Notes under the pieces: generated by a model | Seen by the model: the letters and a program-made list of their open reading frames with translations, nothing else | What the model was told of the DNA's origin: nothing | The model's database searches: none | From: Glandiceps talaboti | Taxonomy: Eukaryota; Hemichordata; Enteropneusta; Spengelidae | DNA: 64,000 nt | Direction of reading: 5' to 3' | NCBI RefSeq assembly: GCF_964340395.1 | Contig: NC_135549.1 | Coordinates: 10,761,342 to 10,825,341, forward strand | Translations under genes and position numbers: made by a program | Shown here: positions 18,861-32,819 of the stretch, piece after piece | How positions within the stretch are numbered: position 1 is the first letter of the stretch | How the letters are laid out: each line of letters opens with the position of its first letter

Positions 18861-20380
18861 AAGATCGGATGTTAAGTAGATCTATTTATTAAATGTTTCT
18901 TATCAGAAACAGAGAAAAAAAGGACAAAAAAAAAGTATGTGAAACTAATGTAGAAGGTAGAGAGTAAATTTATTTTTGATTTGACTTTGTACGATATTCT
19001 CAACAACCTCAAACTCTGTTGTACATTAAAAGTTGTTTTTTCAGCTGAAGTAGCAGTAGGTCAAAGATCATGACAGTAAAGTTGACCGGGTCAAAGGTCA
19101 TGACAGCAGATCTTCGAACATACGGCATAAGTAGTGGATAATATTCATAGAATTTGTCACAACAACAGAGTCATATGTAGGTTCTAACTTCTGATCATTT
19201 TGCTTGTCTTCTTCTAGTACTTTGAATTGTACTGTACACCGACCTTTGCCAATCAAATATTTCCATAAATTTGCCTCTACCTTATACTTTAGCAGCAGTC
19301 AGGACATGTACAATATAAGACACTACGATAGGTTAAGAAAATTACTACAATTTTGAAATTATAATGACATTGAATTAAGTGTAATTCAAATACAGAATTT
19401 GATGACAGTGTTGGGGGGGGGGGGGTGGCTATTTCATTGGTGCATGGGGGGATGGGTATGGAATTCAAAAGCAGGGTAGGCAGTGAAAAATGACACCTTT
19501 GAGCTTCATAATTTTGAATTTGTCATGGTAGTTAATGTAGTCTTTAAAAGCATGACATGAACAATGAAATCTTGCTAAACAATCTGAGATCTAGATGTCG
19601 TTATGGTGTACATGTTGATAATCTATCTTCTATACAGATCAGATTTCTTTTAACTTTTATACTTTGAGGATGGAAAGAGGACGATAGTTTGCTTGGGAAT
19701 GGGAATGGGGATAAGAAATGAAACATTTTCCTTGTACAAGACTTTATGTTGTGATGAGTTGTTTTTTTTTTGTTTCAAAGTAAAGTTGTCTGTGGAGGTT
19801 TATTTTGTAATTGTGTAATCAATGTTAGGAAAAATCTGGTGCTTTGAAAACTGTGACGTAATGAGAACAAGTTAAAAAAAAGTATGATCAGGCAAAGTGA
19901 GGTTTTTTTTATGTGTTAGCAGTGGTTTGGTGTAAATACATTATATTGTCTGTTGTTTTTTCAAATCTAGTAGGTTATCAATACCTTGAAATGCTAATTT
20001 TCAGTCACAATTCTTTACATCAATTGTGACAACTGAAAGCTGAATATCACACTTAGAAACACTTATTGCACATAACATGCATATCCTTACCATTGCTACA
20101 ACAAACGGTGTGCAATATTGACAAGTTATATTCCGATAGCTGCCTCAAAAATGACATAATTTCCCATACATGCTAAAGAGATGAAAGTGAATATTTTACT
20201 TACTTTTTGACCATAGACAATGTCCCACGTCTATTGTATGTCCTTTTTGTATGGTAAGGTATCCAATGATATAATATGATACCCTAGAAATGAAGTTTTC
20301 TGATCCCTCACATATTTGACAATACTACTTAGATATAACTATGTTTTTTTGAGTAGAGTTTACAAACACTATGTGAATGA
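18861..20380 (+). other. Probable 3' UTR of the ARF gene
   Basis: AT-rich, non-coding sequence between the stop codon and the first good poly(A) signal. It includes a G10 run near 19410 and a near-exact 30-bp-spaced duplication of GGTCAAAGRTCATGACAG at about 19059 and 19089. Confidence 0.5.
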
Positions 20381-20386
20381 AATAAA
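20381..20386 (+). terminator. Candidate poly(A) signal AATAAA for ARF (proximal)
   Basis: Canonical hexamer about 1.5 kb after the ARF stop codon. Confidence 0.45.
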
Positions 20387-20882
20387 GGCTATATGTAAGA
20401 ACTGTAATTGAAAGAAAACTTTGTGACATGATGTACACTCTTAACAATGAAACCCAGTTCCTCTATAACTGGTCTGATTGTCAATGAAGCGACGTTTGTT
20501 TTCTGATGACTTGATTCTGGACTGTCTAATTTGAATGCTATGGATGTGGTTCTTTCCAATACTTTACAGATACAGACAAAATATAACTGTCCTCCAGTCC
20601 TTGTGTGTAAAAGAAATTGACCAAGTTTCAACAGAATTTTTAATGAAATAGACATTCTTCCTATTTCCCAGTGCTGTACCAAGATTACTTATCCATTCTC
20701 TAGATATGATATCAGTAGTTCGCGATTTAATACTATATTCTGTTTTTGTTAACTTTACAGTACATTTGCATGTTTTTTGGATATGTGTAAAAATTATTTT
20801 TTGTTTTGTTTTGTCAACTTTTATCTCATTCAAATCAATATCCTGATCTATTAGAAATGTATTTAGACTATGTCACAAAGAA

Positions 20883-20888
20883 AATAAA
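20883..20888 (+). terminator. Candidate poly(A) signal AATAAA for ARF (distal)
   Basis: Second canonical hexamer, followed by a GT-rich stretch (TGTGAATATGTGTGTGTC), which is the usual downstream-element pattern. On sequence it is the better of the two candidates. Confidence 0.5.
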
Positions 20889-21700
20889 ACGAGTAATTGC
20901 TTTGATATTGTGAATATGTGTGTGTCAATCCGTATTTATTCAGAGTGATTTTGATGTGTATTTCAAGGTTGTTGTTGTGGAGTTTTGTTACACAAAACAC
21001 AAATTGTGATTACAAGTTTGGTATTAGCAAAAAAACTGCAAAGGAAATAATAACTGATGTCAAATTCAGATAAAAAAAGAAACTAAGCATCTACTACAAG
21101 TCTAGTTTTTTTATGAAGAGTTGTTTCACCAACAACCTATTTCTTAGTCTTGCTTACCAGACTTGACTCTATGTCTTCCGAATTTTTAGGCATACAAAGT
21201 GCACTTGAATGACAAAGGTGTGAGGAGAAGATACAAGTTGACTGTTGGTTCTCCTATCATGGTCTTGTAGCGAAACTAGCTATCTAAAGCTAGGTTCAGA
21301 AGAATGGGACATGTGTTATAGCGCCCTCTATTGGGCAAACATGCAAAACGTCCCTCGAGGCCAACATCTTATTTGAAATGTGTATACTAGTATATATTAG
21401 CCATTATTTACACTGTATGTTAGTGACCTTGGTCAGTTCATAGGATGGAGATAATGTATTCATCATTCATCTCTGGTAATAATATAGATAATCATGAGCA
21501 CAGCTTTCTCCATTGTTATTAATGTCTTCTCCATCTTGGCTTGTATGCATTACATTTTCCAAACATTTCCAAATCATTTGATATTTCACAATTCATTTGA
21601 TAGAAAATCAACCAAATATTTCTTATTGTCATAGAATATCTTTGAACCTGTTTTCAGTGACTTGTAAGAGAAATAATAGTGAAAGTCTAGATTCTTCATA
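20889..21700. other. Intergenic stretch between the ARF 3' end and the satellite
   Basis: No gene is supported. A 27-codon exon-like open frame preceded by TTTTTAG lies at 21190-21270 and is treated as a finding. TAGCGCCCTCTATTGG near 21320 resembles motifs common in invertebrate dispersed repeats. Confidence 0.4.
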
Positions 21701-24700
21701 GAGTGTTGTGTGGTTGCATTGTAGGCTACAGAATATGTTGATTGCACAAATACAGTATGCTGAGTGGTTGCATTATAATAACTACCTAGGCTACTGTTTA
21801 TGTTGATTGCACAAATACAGTATGCTGAGTGGTTGCATTATAATAACTACCTAGGCTACTGTTTATGTTGATTTCACAAATACAGTATGCTGAGTGGTTG
21901 CATTAGAATAATTACCTAGGTTACAGTTTATGTTGATTTCACAAATACAGTATGCTGAGTGGTTGCATTATAATAACTACCTAGGTTACAGTTTATGTTG
22001 ATTGCACAAATACAGTATGCTGAGTGGTTGCATTATAATAACTACCTAGGCTACAGTTTATGTTGATTGCACAAATACAGTATGCTGAGTGGTTGCATTA
22101 TAATAACTACCTAGGCTACAGTTTATGTTGATTGCACAAATACAGTATGCTGAGTGGTTGCATTATAATAACTACCTAGGCTACAGTTTATGTTGATTGC
22201 ACAAATACAGTATGCTGAGTGGTTGCATTATAATAACTACCTAGGTTACAGTTTATGTTGATTGCACAAATACAGTATGCTGAGTGGTTGCATTATAATA
22301 ACTACCTAGGCTACAGATTATGTTTATTGCACAAATACAGTATGCTGAGTGGTTGCATTATAATAACTACCTAGGCTACAGATTATGTTGATTTCACAAA
22401 TACAGTATGCTGAGTGGTTGCATTATAATAACTACTTAGGCTACAGATTATGTTGATTGCAGAAATACAGTATGCTGAGTGGTTGCATTAAAACAACTAC
22501 CTAGGCTAGGCTACAGTTTATGTTTATTGCACAAATACAGTATGCTGAGTGGTTGCATTATAATAACTACCTAGGCTACAGATTATGTTGATAGCACAAA
22601 TACAGTATGCTGAGTGGTTGCATTATAATAACTACCTAGGCTACTGTTTATGTTGATTGCACAAATACAGTATGCTGAGTGGTTGCATTATAATAACTAC
22701 CTAGGTTACAGTTTATGTTGATTTCACAAATACAGTATGCTGAGTGGTTGCATTAAAACAACTACCTAGGCTAGGCTACAGTTTATGTTGATTGCACAAA
22801 TACAGTATGCTGAGTGGTTGTATTATAATAACTACCTAGGTTACAGATTATGTTGATTTCACAAATACAGTATGCTGAGTGGTTGCATTATAATAGCTAC
22901 CTAGGCTACTGTTTATGTTGATTGCACAAATACAGTATGCTGAGTGGTTGCATTATAATAACTACCTAGGCTACTGTTTATGTTGATTTCACAAATACAG
23001 TATGCTGAGTGGTTGCATTATAATACCTACCTAGGCTACTGTTTATGTTGATTTCACAAATACAGTATGCTGAGTGGTTGCATTATAATAACTACCTAGG
23101 CTACTGTTTATGTTGATTTCACAAATACAGTATGCTGAGTGGTTGCATTATAATAACTACCTAGGTTACAGTTTATGTTGATTTCACAAATACAGTATGC
23201 TGAGTGGTTGCATTATAATAACTACCTAGGCTACAGATTATGTTGATTTCACAAATACAGTATGCTAATTGGTTGCATTATAATAACTACCTAGGCTACT
23301 GTTTATGTTGATTGCACAAATACAGTATGCTGAGTGGTTGCATTATAATACCTACCTAGGCTAGGCTACAGATTATGTTGATTTCACAAATACAGTATGC
23401 TAATTGGTTGCATTATAATAACTACCTATGTTACAGAATATGTTGATAGCACAAATACAGTATGCTGAGTGGTTGTATTATAATAACTACCTAGGCTACA
23501 GATTATGTTGATTGCACAAATACAGTATGCTGAGTGGTTGTATTATAATAACTACCTAGGCTACAGAATATGTTGATTGCACAAATACAGTATGCTGAGT
23601 GGTTGCATTATAATAACTACCTAGGCTACTGTTTATATTGATTGCCCAAATACAGTATGCTGAGTGGTTGCATTATAATAACTACCTAGGTTACAGTTTA
23701 TGTTGATAGCACAAATACAGTATGCTAATTGGTTGCATTATAATAACTACCTAGGCTACAGTTTATGTTGATTGCACAAATACAGTATGCTGAGTGGTTG
23801 CATTATAATAACTACCTAGGCTAGGCTACAGTTTATGTTGATTGCACAAATACAGTATGCTGAGTGGTTGCATTATAATAACTACCTAGGCTACTGTTTA
23901 TGTTGATTTCACAAATACAGTATGCTAATTGGTTGCATTATAATAACTACCTAGGCTACTGTTTATGTTGATTGCACAAATACAGTATGCTGAGTGGTTG
24001 CATTATAATACCTACCTAGGCTAGGCTACAGATTATGTTGATTGCCCAAATACAGTATGCTAATTGGTTGCATTATAATAACTACCTAGGCTACTGTTTA
24101 TGTTGATTTCACAAATACAGTATGCTGAGTGGTTGCATTATAATAACTACCTAGGTTACAGTTTATGTTGATTTCACAAATACAGTATGCTGAGTGGTTG
24201 CATTATAATAACTACCTAGGTTACAGTTTATGTTGATTTCACAAATACAGTATGCTAATTGGTTGCATTATAATAACTACCTAGGCTACAGATTATGTTG
24301 ATTTCACAAATACAGTATGCTGGGAGGTTGCATTAAAACAACTACCTAGGCTAGGCTACAGATTATGTTGATTGCACAAATACAGTATGCTGAGTGGTTG
24401 CATTATAATACCTACCTAGGCTAGGCTACAGATTATGTTGATTGCCCAAATACAGTATGCTAATTGGTTGCATTATAATACCTACTTAGGTTACAGTTTA
24501 TGTTGATTGCACAAATAAGGTATGCTAATTGGTTGCATTATAATAACTACCTAGGCTACTGTTTATGTTGATTGCACAAATACAGTATGCTGAGTGGTTG
24601 CATTATAATAACTACCTAGGCTACTGTTTATGTTGATTGCACAAATACAGTATGCTGAGTGGTTGTATTATAATAACTACCTAGGTTACAGATTATGTTG

Positions 24701-26228
24701 ATTTCACAAATACAGTATGCTGAGTGGTTGCATTATAATAGCTACCTAGGCTACTGTTTATGTTGATTGCACAAATACAGTATGCTAATTGGTTGCATTA
24801 TAATAACTACCTAGGCTACTGTTTATGTTGATTGCACAAATACAGTATGCTGAGTGGTTGCATTATAATACCTACCTAGGCTAGGCTACAGATTATGTTG
24901 ATTTCACAAATACAGTATGCTAATTGGTTGCATTATAATAACTACCTAGGCTACAGAATATGTTGATTGCACAAATACAGTATGCTGAGTGGTTGCATTA
25001 AAACAACTACCTAGGCTAGGCTACAGTTTATGTTTATTTCACAAATACAGTATGCTAATTGGTTGCATTATAATAACTACCTAGGCTACTGTTTATGTTG
25101 ATTGCACAAATACAGTATGCTGAGTGGTTGTATTATAATAACTACCTAGGCTACAGATTATGTTGATTGCACAAATACAGTATGCTGAGTGGTTGTATTA
25201 TAATAACTACCTAGGCTACAGAATATGTTGATTGCACAAATACAGTATGCTGAGTGGTTGCATTATAATAACTACCTAGGCTACTGTTTATATTGATTGC
25301 CCAAATACAGTATGCTGAGTGGTTGCATTATAATAACTACCTAGGTTACAGTTTATGTTGATAGCACAAATACAGTATGCTAATTGGTTGCATTATAATA
25401 ACTACCTAGGCTACAGTTTATGTTGATTGCACAAATACAGTATGCTGAGTGGTTGCATTATAATAACTACCTAGGCTAGGCTACAGTTTATGTTGATTGC
25501 ACAAATACAGTATGCTGAGTGGTTGCATTATAATAACTACCTAGGCTACTGTTTATGTTGATTTCACAAATACAGTATGCTAATTGGTTGCATTATAATA
25601 ACTACCTAGGCTACTGTTTATGTTGATTTCACAAATACAGTATGCTAATTGGTTGCATTATAATAACTACCTAGGCTACAGAATATGTTGATTGCACAAA
25701 TACAGTATGCTGAGTGGTTGCATTAAAACAACTACCTAGGCTAGGCTACAGTTTATGTTTATTTCACAAATACAGTATGCTAATTGGTTGCATTATAATA
25801 ACTACCTAGGCTACTGTTTATGTTGATTGCACAAATACAGTATGCTGAGTGGTTGCATTATAATAACTACCTAGGCTACTGTTTATGTTGATTTCACAAA
25901 TACAGTATGCTGAGTGGTTGCATTATAATAACTACCTAGGTTACAGTTTATGTTGATTTCACAAATACAGTATGCTGAGTGGTTGCATTAAAACAACTAC
26001 CTAGGCTAGGCTACAGTTTATGTTTATTTCACAAATACAGTATGCTAATTGGTTGCATTATAATAACTACCTAGGCTACAGAATATGTTGATAGCACAAA
26101 TACAGTATGCTGAGTGGTTGTATTATAATAACTACCTATGTTACAGATTATGTTGATTGCCCAAATACAGTATGCTAATTGGTTGCATTATAATACCTAC
26201 CTAGGCTAGGCTACAGATTATGTTGATA
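21701..26228 (+). repeat. 65-bp satellite array, about 69 units, with higher-order repeats
   Basis: The basic unit is 65 bp. Its constant core is ACAAATACAGTATGCT, then GAGTGGTTG or AATTGGTTG, then CATTATAATAACTACCTAGG. Some units are 70 bp through a doubled CTAGG. Unit variants recur in fixed order: a stretch of about 520 bp starting near 23448 reappears 1655 bp later with no difference I could find. About 210 bp from 24901 reappears 725 bp downstream. The array thus grew by copying multi-unit blocks. It has no ORF and lies between two convergent genes. Confidence 0.98.
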
Positions 26229-28159
26229 ACATGGAATATGTCACATATTGAAATGTTTGTCGCATGACTTCAAACCTATCTCTGTGTCAAATGTTTGTAC
26301 AATTTACAAATTGAATGCAATGAAACTTAACCCTACCGGAGCGCTTTACTCGAGGAAGGTTTTGACAAAATGTAATAAACACACACACACATACACACAC
26401 AGGACTCTATAATTGAGTACAATAAAGTAACACACACTAATATTATATCGTGTGCATGCAATGCAGTAATTTTATTTAGCAACAGTGAAGTATCAATTAC
26501 ATGATCGTTGCCTTGGAAACTGCTAATGGAATTGCAATCTGATATTTGCATTTTAATTAAGTTCTAAAGTATTGTATACAAAAGCTGCAGTCTGAGCTTT
26601 TAAGTGTTTGACTGTGGTTGCGTTAATGTACCAAGTCACATGTTTCAATGCAAATTATGTATTTTCTTTCTTTTATCAAAATGTCAGAAATCCTGACAGC
26701 GCTTTCTTTTCATTTTTCTGTTAATTACATTAAAGTAAGCAAGAAAACCAAGATCACTGCAAACTATTTACTTTTAATAGTAATCAGTCATTGTTTGATA
26801 TCAGGTAAATTTACAGTGTCAATCCGACATCACTTTTTCATCATTATTATTAGAATTTGCCGTAATGGCATTATTATTTGTGAAATTGTACAATTTGGTG
26901 ACCTTGATTGATAAAAACTAGTCTTCACATTAAAATGGGAAAAAAATTGGAAAATGCCAATTCTATCTTTGCCATGATAAAATGTTGGCTTTTTTAGAAC
27001 TCGTTAGGTTTTCTAACATTTTTGACATTTTCAGTCCATTATATCAACATCTCAGTTACACGATACTTTTCTGCTTGACTTGTTAACAACCTGAGGTGAT
27101 TGGCAAACTACAAAATGAACGAATTCTGTCCTATAAAATGACTCTCATTACAATTTCTGGTCACCAGAATGCCGATGTAACACCTTTCTGTTTTTTTTCC
27201 ATATTTTGTTGCCATGGTTATTGGCAAACAGCAAAATGTAATAATTGTGTCAGGTAAAATATTAGTGTAATGTTTTTGTGATATTCTGAATACTTCATAG
27301 CTGAAGACACACCTCAAACATGTTTTATGCATCAGCATCTTTTCCTCTTCTTTTTTTTCAGGAAAATTGTAAATTTTACAAGTCAGAAAGTTTAGCACCA
27401 CATCGGTTAGAAAATTATGTACACTCAAATATCAATCAGAAAAAAATGGAATGCTGTTATCATTTTACAAAAATAACAATGTACAAAGTAATATGTTCAT
27501 CAAAAAATAGCATAGTATGAGAAGTTAGTTTCTTTAATTCTTGATGAGTTTCTAAAAATATAAATACAAAAAATACATAGCTTGAAAATTTGAACTGATC
27601 TATACATTTTGTAAATTCTATGCAATTATTGTACATATTCAGGGACGGAATAATACTGCATTACTATTTACTGCTCTTAATGTGCAATGGTACATATCAA
27701 ACTCGATAATGGAAAATATCTCTTAGAAATATTTACATATCTTATAGTGTTTGCGCATAAAAGTTACAACGCACTGATCTTTTCCACAGAAGTAAATTGT
27801 TCTGAAGAAGGTCTCCACAAAAGTGATGGACTAAAACTACTTTTGATAATAGAAAATGAATGTTCACTTCACAAAACTAATGCAAAGTGTTAATCTGTTA
27901 GTTTAATGTAATGTCAAAGGTCAGAGTTGAAGGTTCATGTCAGTGTTACTGTATTCCAATGCATGTCGGTTTACAAGATTAGGTAAATGAAAGATTAGTA
28001 AATTTGATAATTTAAAAAAAAAAAGGTTACAGCAAATACAAGCATTTAGAAAAATAAAATGTTATGTGTGACACTACATCTCCCAAGTTACATTGTAAGT
28101 AAATATTCCGTAAATTGAAAATATCTGTGTAGATATTTGAATAATTTCATTGACTCTGC
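26229..28159. other. Intergenic / 3' flank of the coiled-coil gene
   Basis: AT-rich; no supported exon on either strand. It should contain the 3' UTR of the - strand gene. An ATTAAA (- strand) at 27902-27907 is the nearest candidate poly(A) signal, and an AATAAA (- strand) lies at about 26472-26477. A short (CA)n-like run lies near 26380-26400. Confidence 0.4.
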
Positions 28160-31100
28160 TCAACTAAGAATAGGTTTCCAGAACTCCCCTTGTCCATGTT
28201 TGAATTCTCCATCACCTTGTACTGGCATTTCTGGTTTGTAGTCAGTCAATGCATGAAGTGTTAATGGCTGCCATCCTGATGTCTTTTTCATACCGGATGA
28301 TCTTGCTGTGGTGCTGGGACTTGGTACATCTGCCGTTGGGGGCGCTGTTTTTGACCTTGTAGATCTTGGTGTATTACCTGTATGTACAGGAAAGATGGCC
28401 ATCAGTCAAAGTTTCAATACTGAGTATATATAAAATGATGATGACATAAAGTGTCATCTAAGACTTCAGTCAGCTTACTTGGTCTCATATTTCACCAGTT
28501 TATTTATTTTTTATTTTCTTTCTGTCATTTCAGCACCAATATACAAACAATTTGATGTATCTTGTTACTATTAATACTAACAAGGCCTTAAAAAAAATTG
28601 TTTGGTTCCAGTTACCCGACCTTTTTTACGTATTCAAAGAAAAAATAAAATAAAATCCCGAAAAGTGTGAAGTCTTGCGAGAAACAGTGGATGCGGAAAC
28701 AGACATCAACTTAAAAAGACAATATAAAACTGTTCTTCCAATCTGTAATGGCTGTACATCTGATTGGAAGAAACCAATAACACAGTGACCATATGGAAAA
28801 CAACAGAAAACATAACTATCTGAACTGACACTCACAGACCTATTCTAAAATTGAGCGTAATCGGAAGCACCCAATTTTTTTTTTGTTAGGCCTTAATAGC
28901 TAGAAGACATTGTTATTTGATGAAATTATTGATTCATCAAACACATTTCCAGTTTATTATAATTTGCATTAAAACAAAAAACATTTTGAAATGATGTACA
29001 TCACTTAGGAGATAAAAAAAAATCCTCTCTGAGTTATATGACATCATAACAATCTACGCACACATATACAGCCTTTTTACTTAATTTCCTTTCTTTTACT
29101 CAGGGGAGAATTTTCTATTTTACATCAAATCAAGTGGGATTACCTAATCGTATTCAAAAGTTGCTCTTTGAAAAAGACATAGTCACTTGACAATTACTAA
29201 CTAAGAAGAAATAAACACAGATATATTTTGTGTTTGATTACAAATTAGGAAAGGTTAAATGATCAGAGTATTATAGTCCAAGACACAAACTTCATGTTTA
29301 GCAAGGTCACGTAAGGCAAATTCCATCTTAGCATTTCACTGCTATAAACATTGATTATTTTGCATTATAATATATGATTGTCATGCAAATTAGCCATGTG
29401 GTTACTCAGGACTCAGACCTATTTAAAAAGAGACAAAGACTGGAAGTGGCCATGAGACACTACTAAGTTTTGAGGAGACAGGTGGGAATACCAAAGTCTG
29501 GCAGAACACAATAACTAACCTTGAGACTGTAGTGGTGGTAGTACTTTCCTTCTATCTACTGCTGACATTGCCTTGATGGTCGGAACAGGATTCGGTTTTG
29601 TCTCCTCTGGTTCAGCTTCTTGGGGTTGATACGGCTCTAAAAGAGCATCTCTCTTCTTCTGCTTCTCAGCCATTCTTTGTCGAAATCGTCCAGCTGATCT
29701 ACACATGTTTTCTGTAAGAAAGACTAACTTTGGAGGTGGTTTTTCCTTTGGTTTTTCTTCTGCGACTTCTTCTTCTGGTTTGTTAATCATCATGTTAATC
29801 AACCAATCATCAGAGTCTTCTGACTCTGCATCAGAACCGTCTGCCTTTGTAGATTCTGGTTGTGATGACGATTTCTTACTCTTGCTACCATTACTCTTCT
29901 CTGTACGTGGAGTGTCTTCTTTCACCTTTTCCTCTCCTTCCATGATTGGCCAATCCACTGCTCTTGTCTTCAACCACTTTTTATAATCAGCTTCCTCTTC
30001 CTCCTCCTACAATAAAATGATTAGATACTCAGTTTTACAGCAAATTTTTCAAATTTAGTTGTACATCACATACCCTGTATAATGTAATTTCACATCAAAA
30101 TTGAGTTTACAATAACCATCTTTGGGAGATGGATTGAGGTGAGTCTATTCCTAGGATGTCTACTGTAACTGCATATATATATATATATATCAATCAAATC
30201 ATTGGGTTGTCAAATAAGCCCTCCTCCATCCTCAGCCTCTTCCTCCCTCCCTCCCTGATCATGTCGTGTAGATTAGGGTGTGTCGACATCTTCCTGTATT
30301 AACCCACTATATGTTCCTTGTATCCATCTGATGTCAAGCACTTTTTGAAAAAAAATTATATGAATTATAATATTAATACCAGTTATCTCTATTTGTACAT
30401 GGAGTATCAGTTACCCTGTCGACACATTCTGCTATGAATGGTGATGTTGTTTTTTGTTCATGTCTGAGTGACTGTAGTAGAATCTAGCTTGTCAGTGAGT
30501 CTGTGCATCAGAGCTTTATAGTCAGTATAGTTTCAATAGCTCTATCGACACTACAACATAACCACCATCAAAATTTTAATAATATATATTTGTGTCATAT
30601 AAGACAAAGTACCACAATATTCCTTCCCCTTGAAAATAAAGTGCTGCATGTAGCATGGCCATTGAAATGAAAAGGTAGGTATAAATGCCCCTATGGTATT
30701 TCACATAATATAACTCATACCACGGTTGAGTAAATCACACTTACAACACACCCACATCACGGTGAACATTCCAAATACCAGAAGTAAGGACCTTTGTCAT
30801 GCTTGAAATGACATCCAGAAAGAAGAACTATTTAAACCCTCTTCTATGAGCATTCAATGCACTACCCCTGTCTTTTCATACACAATGGTACAGTCCAAAT
30901 GATTGCTATCTATAAAAGATTATTCCATTCTGCATAAAAAGAGCGGATGTCAAGGGTCTGGGGGATAATGTACTAACCTGTTTTGTTTATTTGTGGCATA
31001 CAATCAACATATCTGATCTAGTACAGGGGGTACATGAAATCTTAGTAGGATACAAATATTTGGTAAACGGTTTCGTGGGAATTTGGGCACCAGTCCATTT

Positions 31101-32761
31101 ATGCACTTAAACAGAATATGTGTGTTGAACAAAAAGTCCAGATTTCACTCTGAGTAAGGTCAATTACAGAAAATCTAAGTTAGTCTGACAGTTTCCGTTC
31201 AGAGTCAAAAACATTCCTCTTTCCCTCTCCTTTTCTATGAAATCCTCATCTTTTCTCACCTCATCTGGTATCCATGATGGATGATATCGGAATGGTCCTT
31301 CCTGTCCCTCCAAATCATTGAAATCTGGCGGTGGGTTGTTAAACAGTAAAATGGACGTCTTATCTTCATTGAGTTGTGCTGATCTGAACATAACCTCGAT
31401 TTTGTGTTTCATTTCCTTCACCCTCTCCTTGTAACTACTGTCTTGGATCTTCTCTGACTCTGGAACCTGTCAGGTCAAATATAAGATGAATCAGTTGTCA
31501 TGGTAATGTGTTATATTGGTTACTACCAGAAAGTCACTGGTTTCCAGAAAATGAAAAGACAGAATTCTTAAAGTTTACCAAAGTAAGCTTACGCTGATAA
31601 TAATGGACATAGGAGTTTAAAGATACAAGAATACTTCATTCAATATAAAGTCAGGGATATTACTGGAAATTATAACAATATTTTCTAAGATCTGTTCATA
31701 TCTAGTTAAAGTTGATCTCTCTAAGTTGTACAGTATTTCTATTGTAGAATTTTAGAGATTGCGAAAGTTCTCTAGCCAAGCTCCTTACTAATTCTCGTCA
31801 TCACAAGGACTGGCAACTTGACAAAACTGTTGATCCGATAGAGAATCCATTGGTCTTGAACCAAAGGACTGACTCAGTGACTGTATTAAAGTCAACAATG
31901 GTCTCGTACGATTTACATATATATATGACATACCAATAGTTCCCAAAATATTTGAAATAGTTTAATATTATGAAAGTCTGCCCTGGGGATGCATTCTTTC
32001 CTAAATGGACTTTATTACACAACAGTGTGAGTATTGTCGGTAAAAAACAACAATAACTTTAGCTGTTAAAAACCAGAATCAACATTTGACAACAACAAAA
32101 CCACAAACAACATTTCAAAAATTTGAAGTATTATTCAAGATATTTTCCCACTGAGAGCTCAGACACTTTTTTACTAAATCCTTAACAACATTCAGTAGAC
32201 TGATTTATGATATAAATATATGATATATATTTCTTGTTTCATCATTAATTTACCAAAATTGTGTTGTTAAACTAAAACACACTACCAGTAATGGTCTAAT
32301 CGTAACAAGAGTTTGCACAGTTATAATTTTTCATAAATTTTTCATACAAAAGTGACTGTATGACTGCAAAATGCAAGTATCTACTTTTATACTATGGGGT
32401 ATACATTTCTGGTGTTGAAACGTCTAAGAACATTAGTATATGTACTCTTACATTAATTACCCAATCCATTATATCACATTGGCATTTAAATACTTGAAAT
32501 TATTCTAAATCAGCTGTTTCAATATATTTTCTCAAGAACTAAAGTAAAAATACATTTCAAATTGTGGTTAGTGGGTTTTAACAAATATAAGTCACACACA
32601 AAGTCTATTTACATCAAAACAAGCACTGGAGCACGAGTGACCACAATTTTGAATTCATTTGAGTTTGTACACCATGAATACATACTATACACAGAGTGAC
32701 TCTGAACACCAAGTATAGTAAAGACTGCATACATTGTATGCCAAGATTATCTCTCTCTCTC

Positions 32762-32819
<58 letters not shown>

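Noticed and set aside
21701-26228. CRISPR array
   Set aside because: Units are contiguous 65-bp repeats without unique spacers, and the genome is an animal one.
31164-31259. Extension of exon 7 of the coiled-coil gene to the stop codon near 31164
   Set aside because: An internal GAG|GTGAGA donor at 31259 gives a phase-0 junction to exon 8. Reading on would truncate the protein and leave exons 8 and 9 orphaned.
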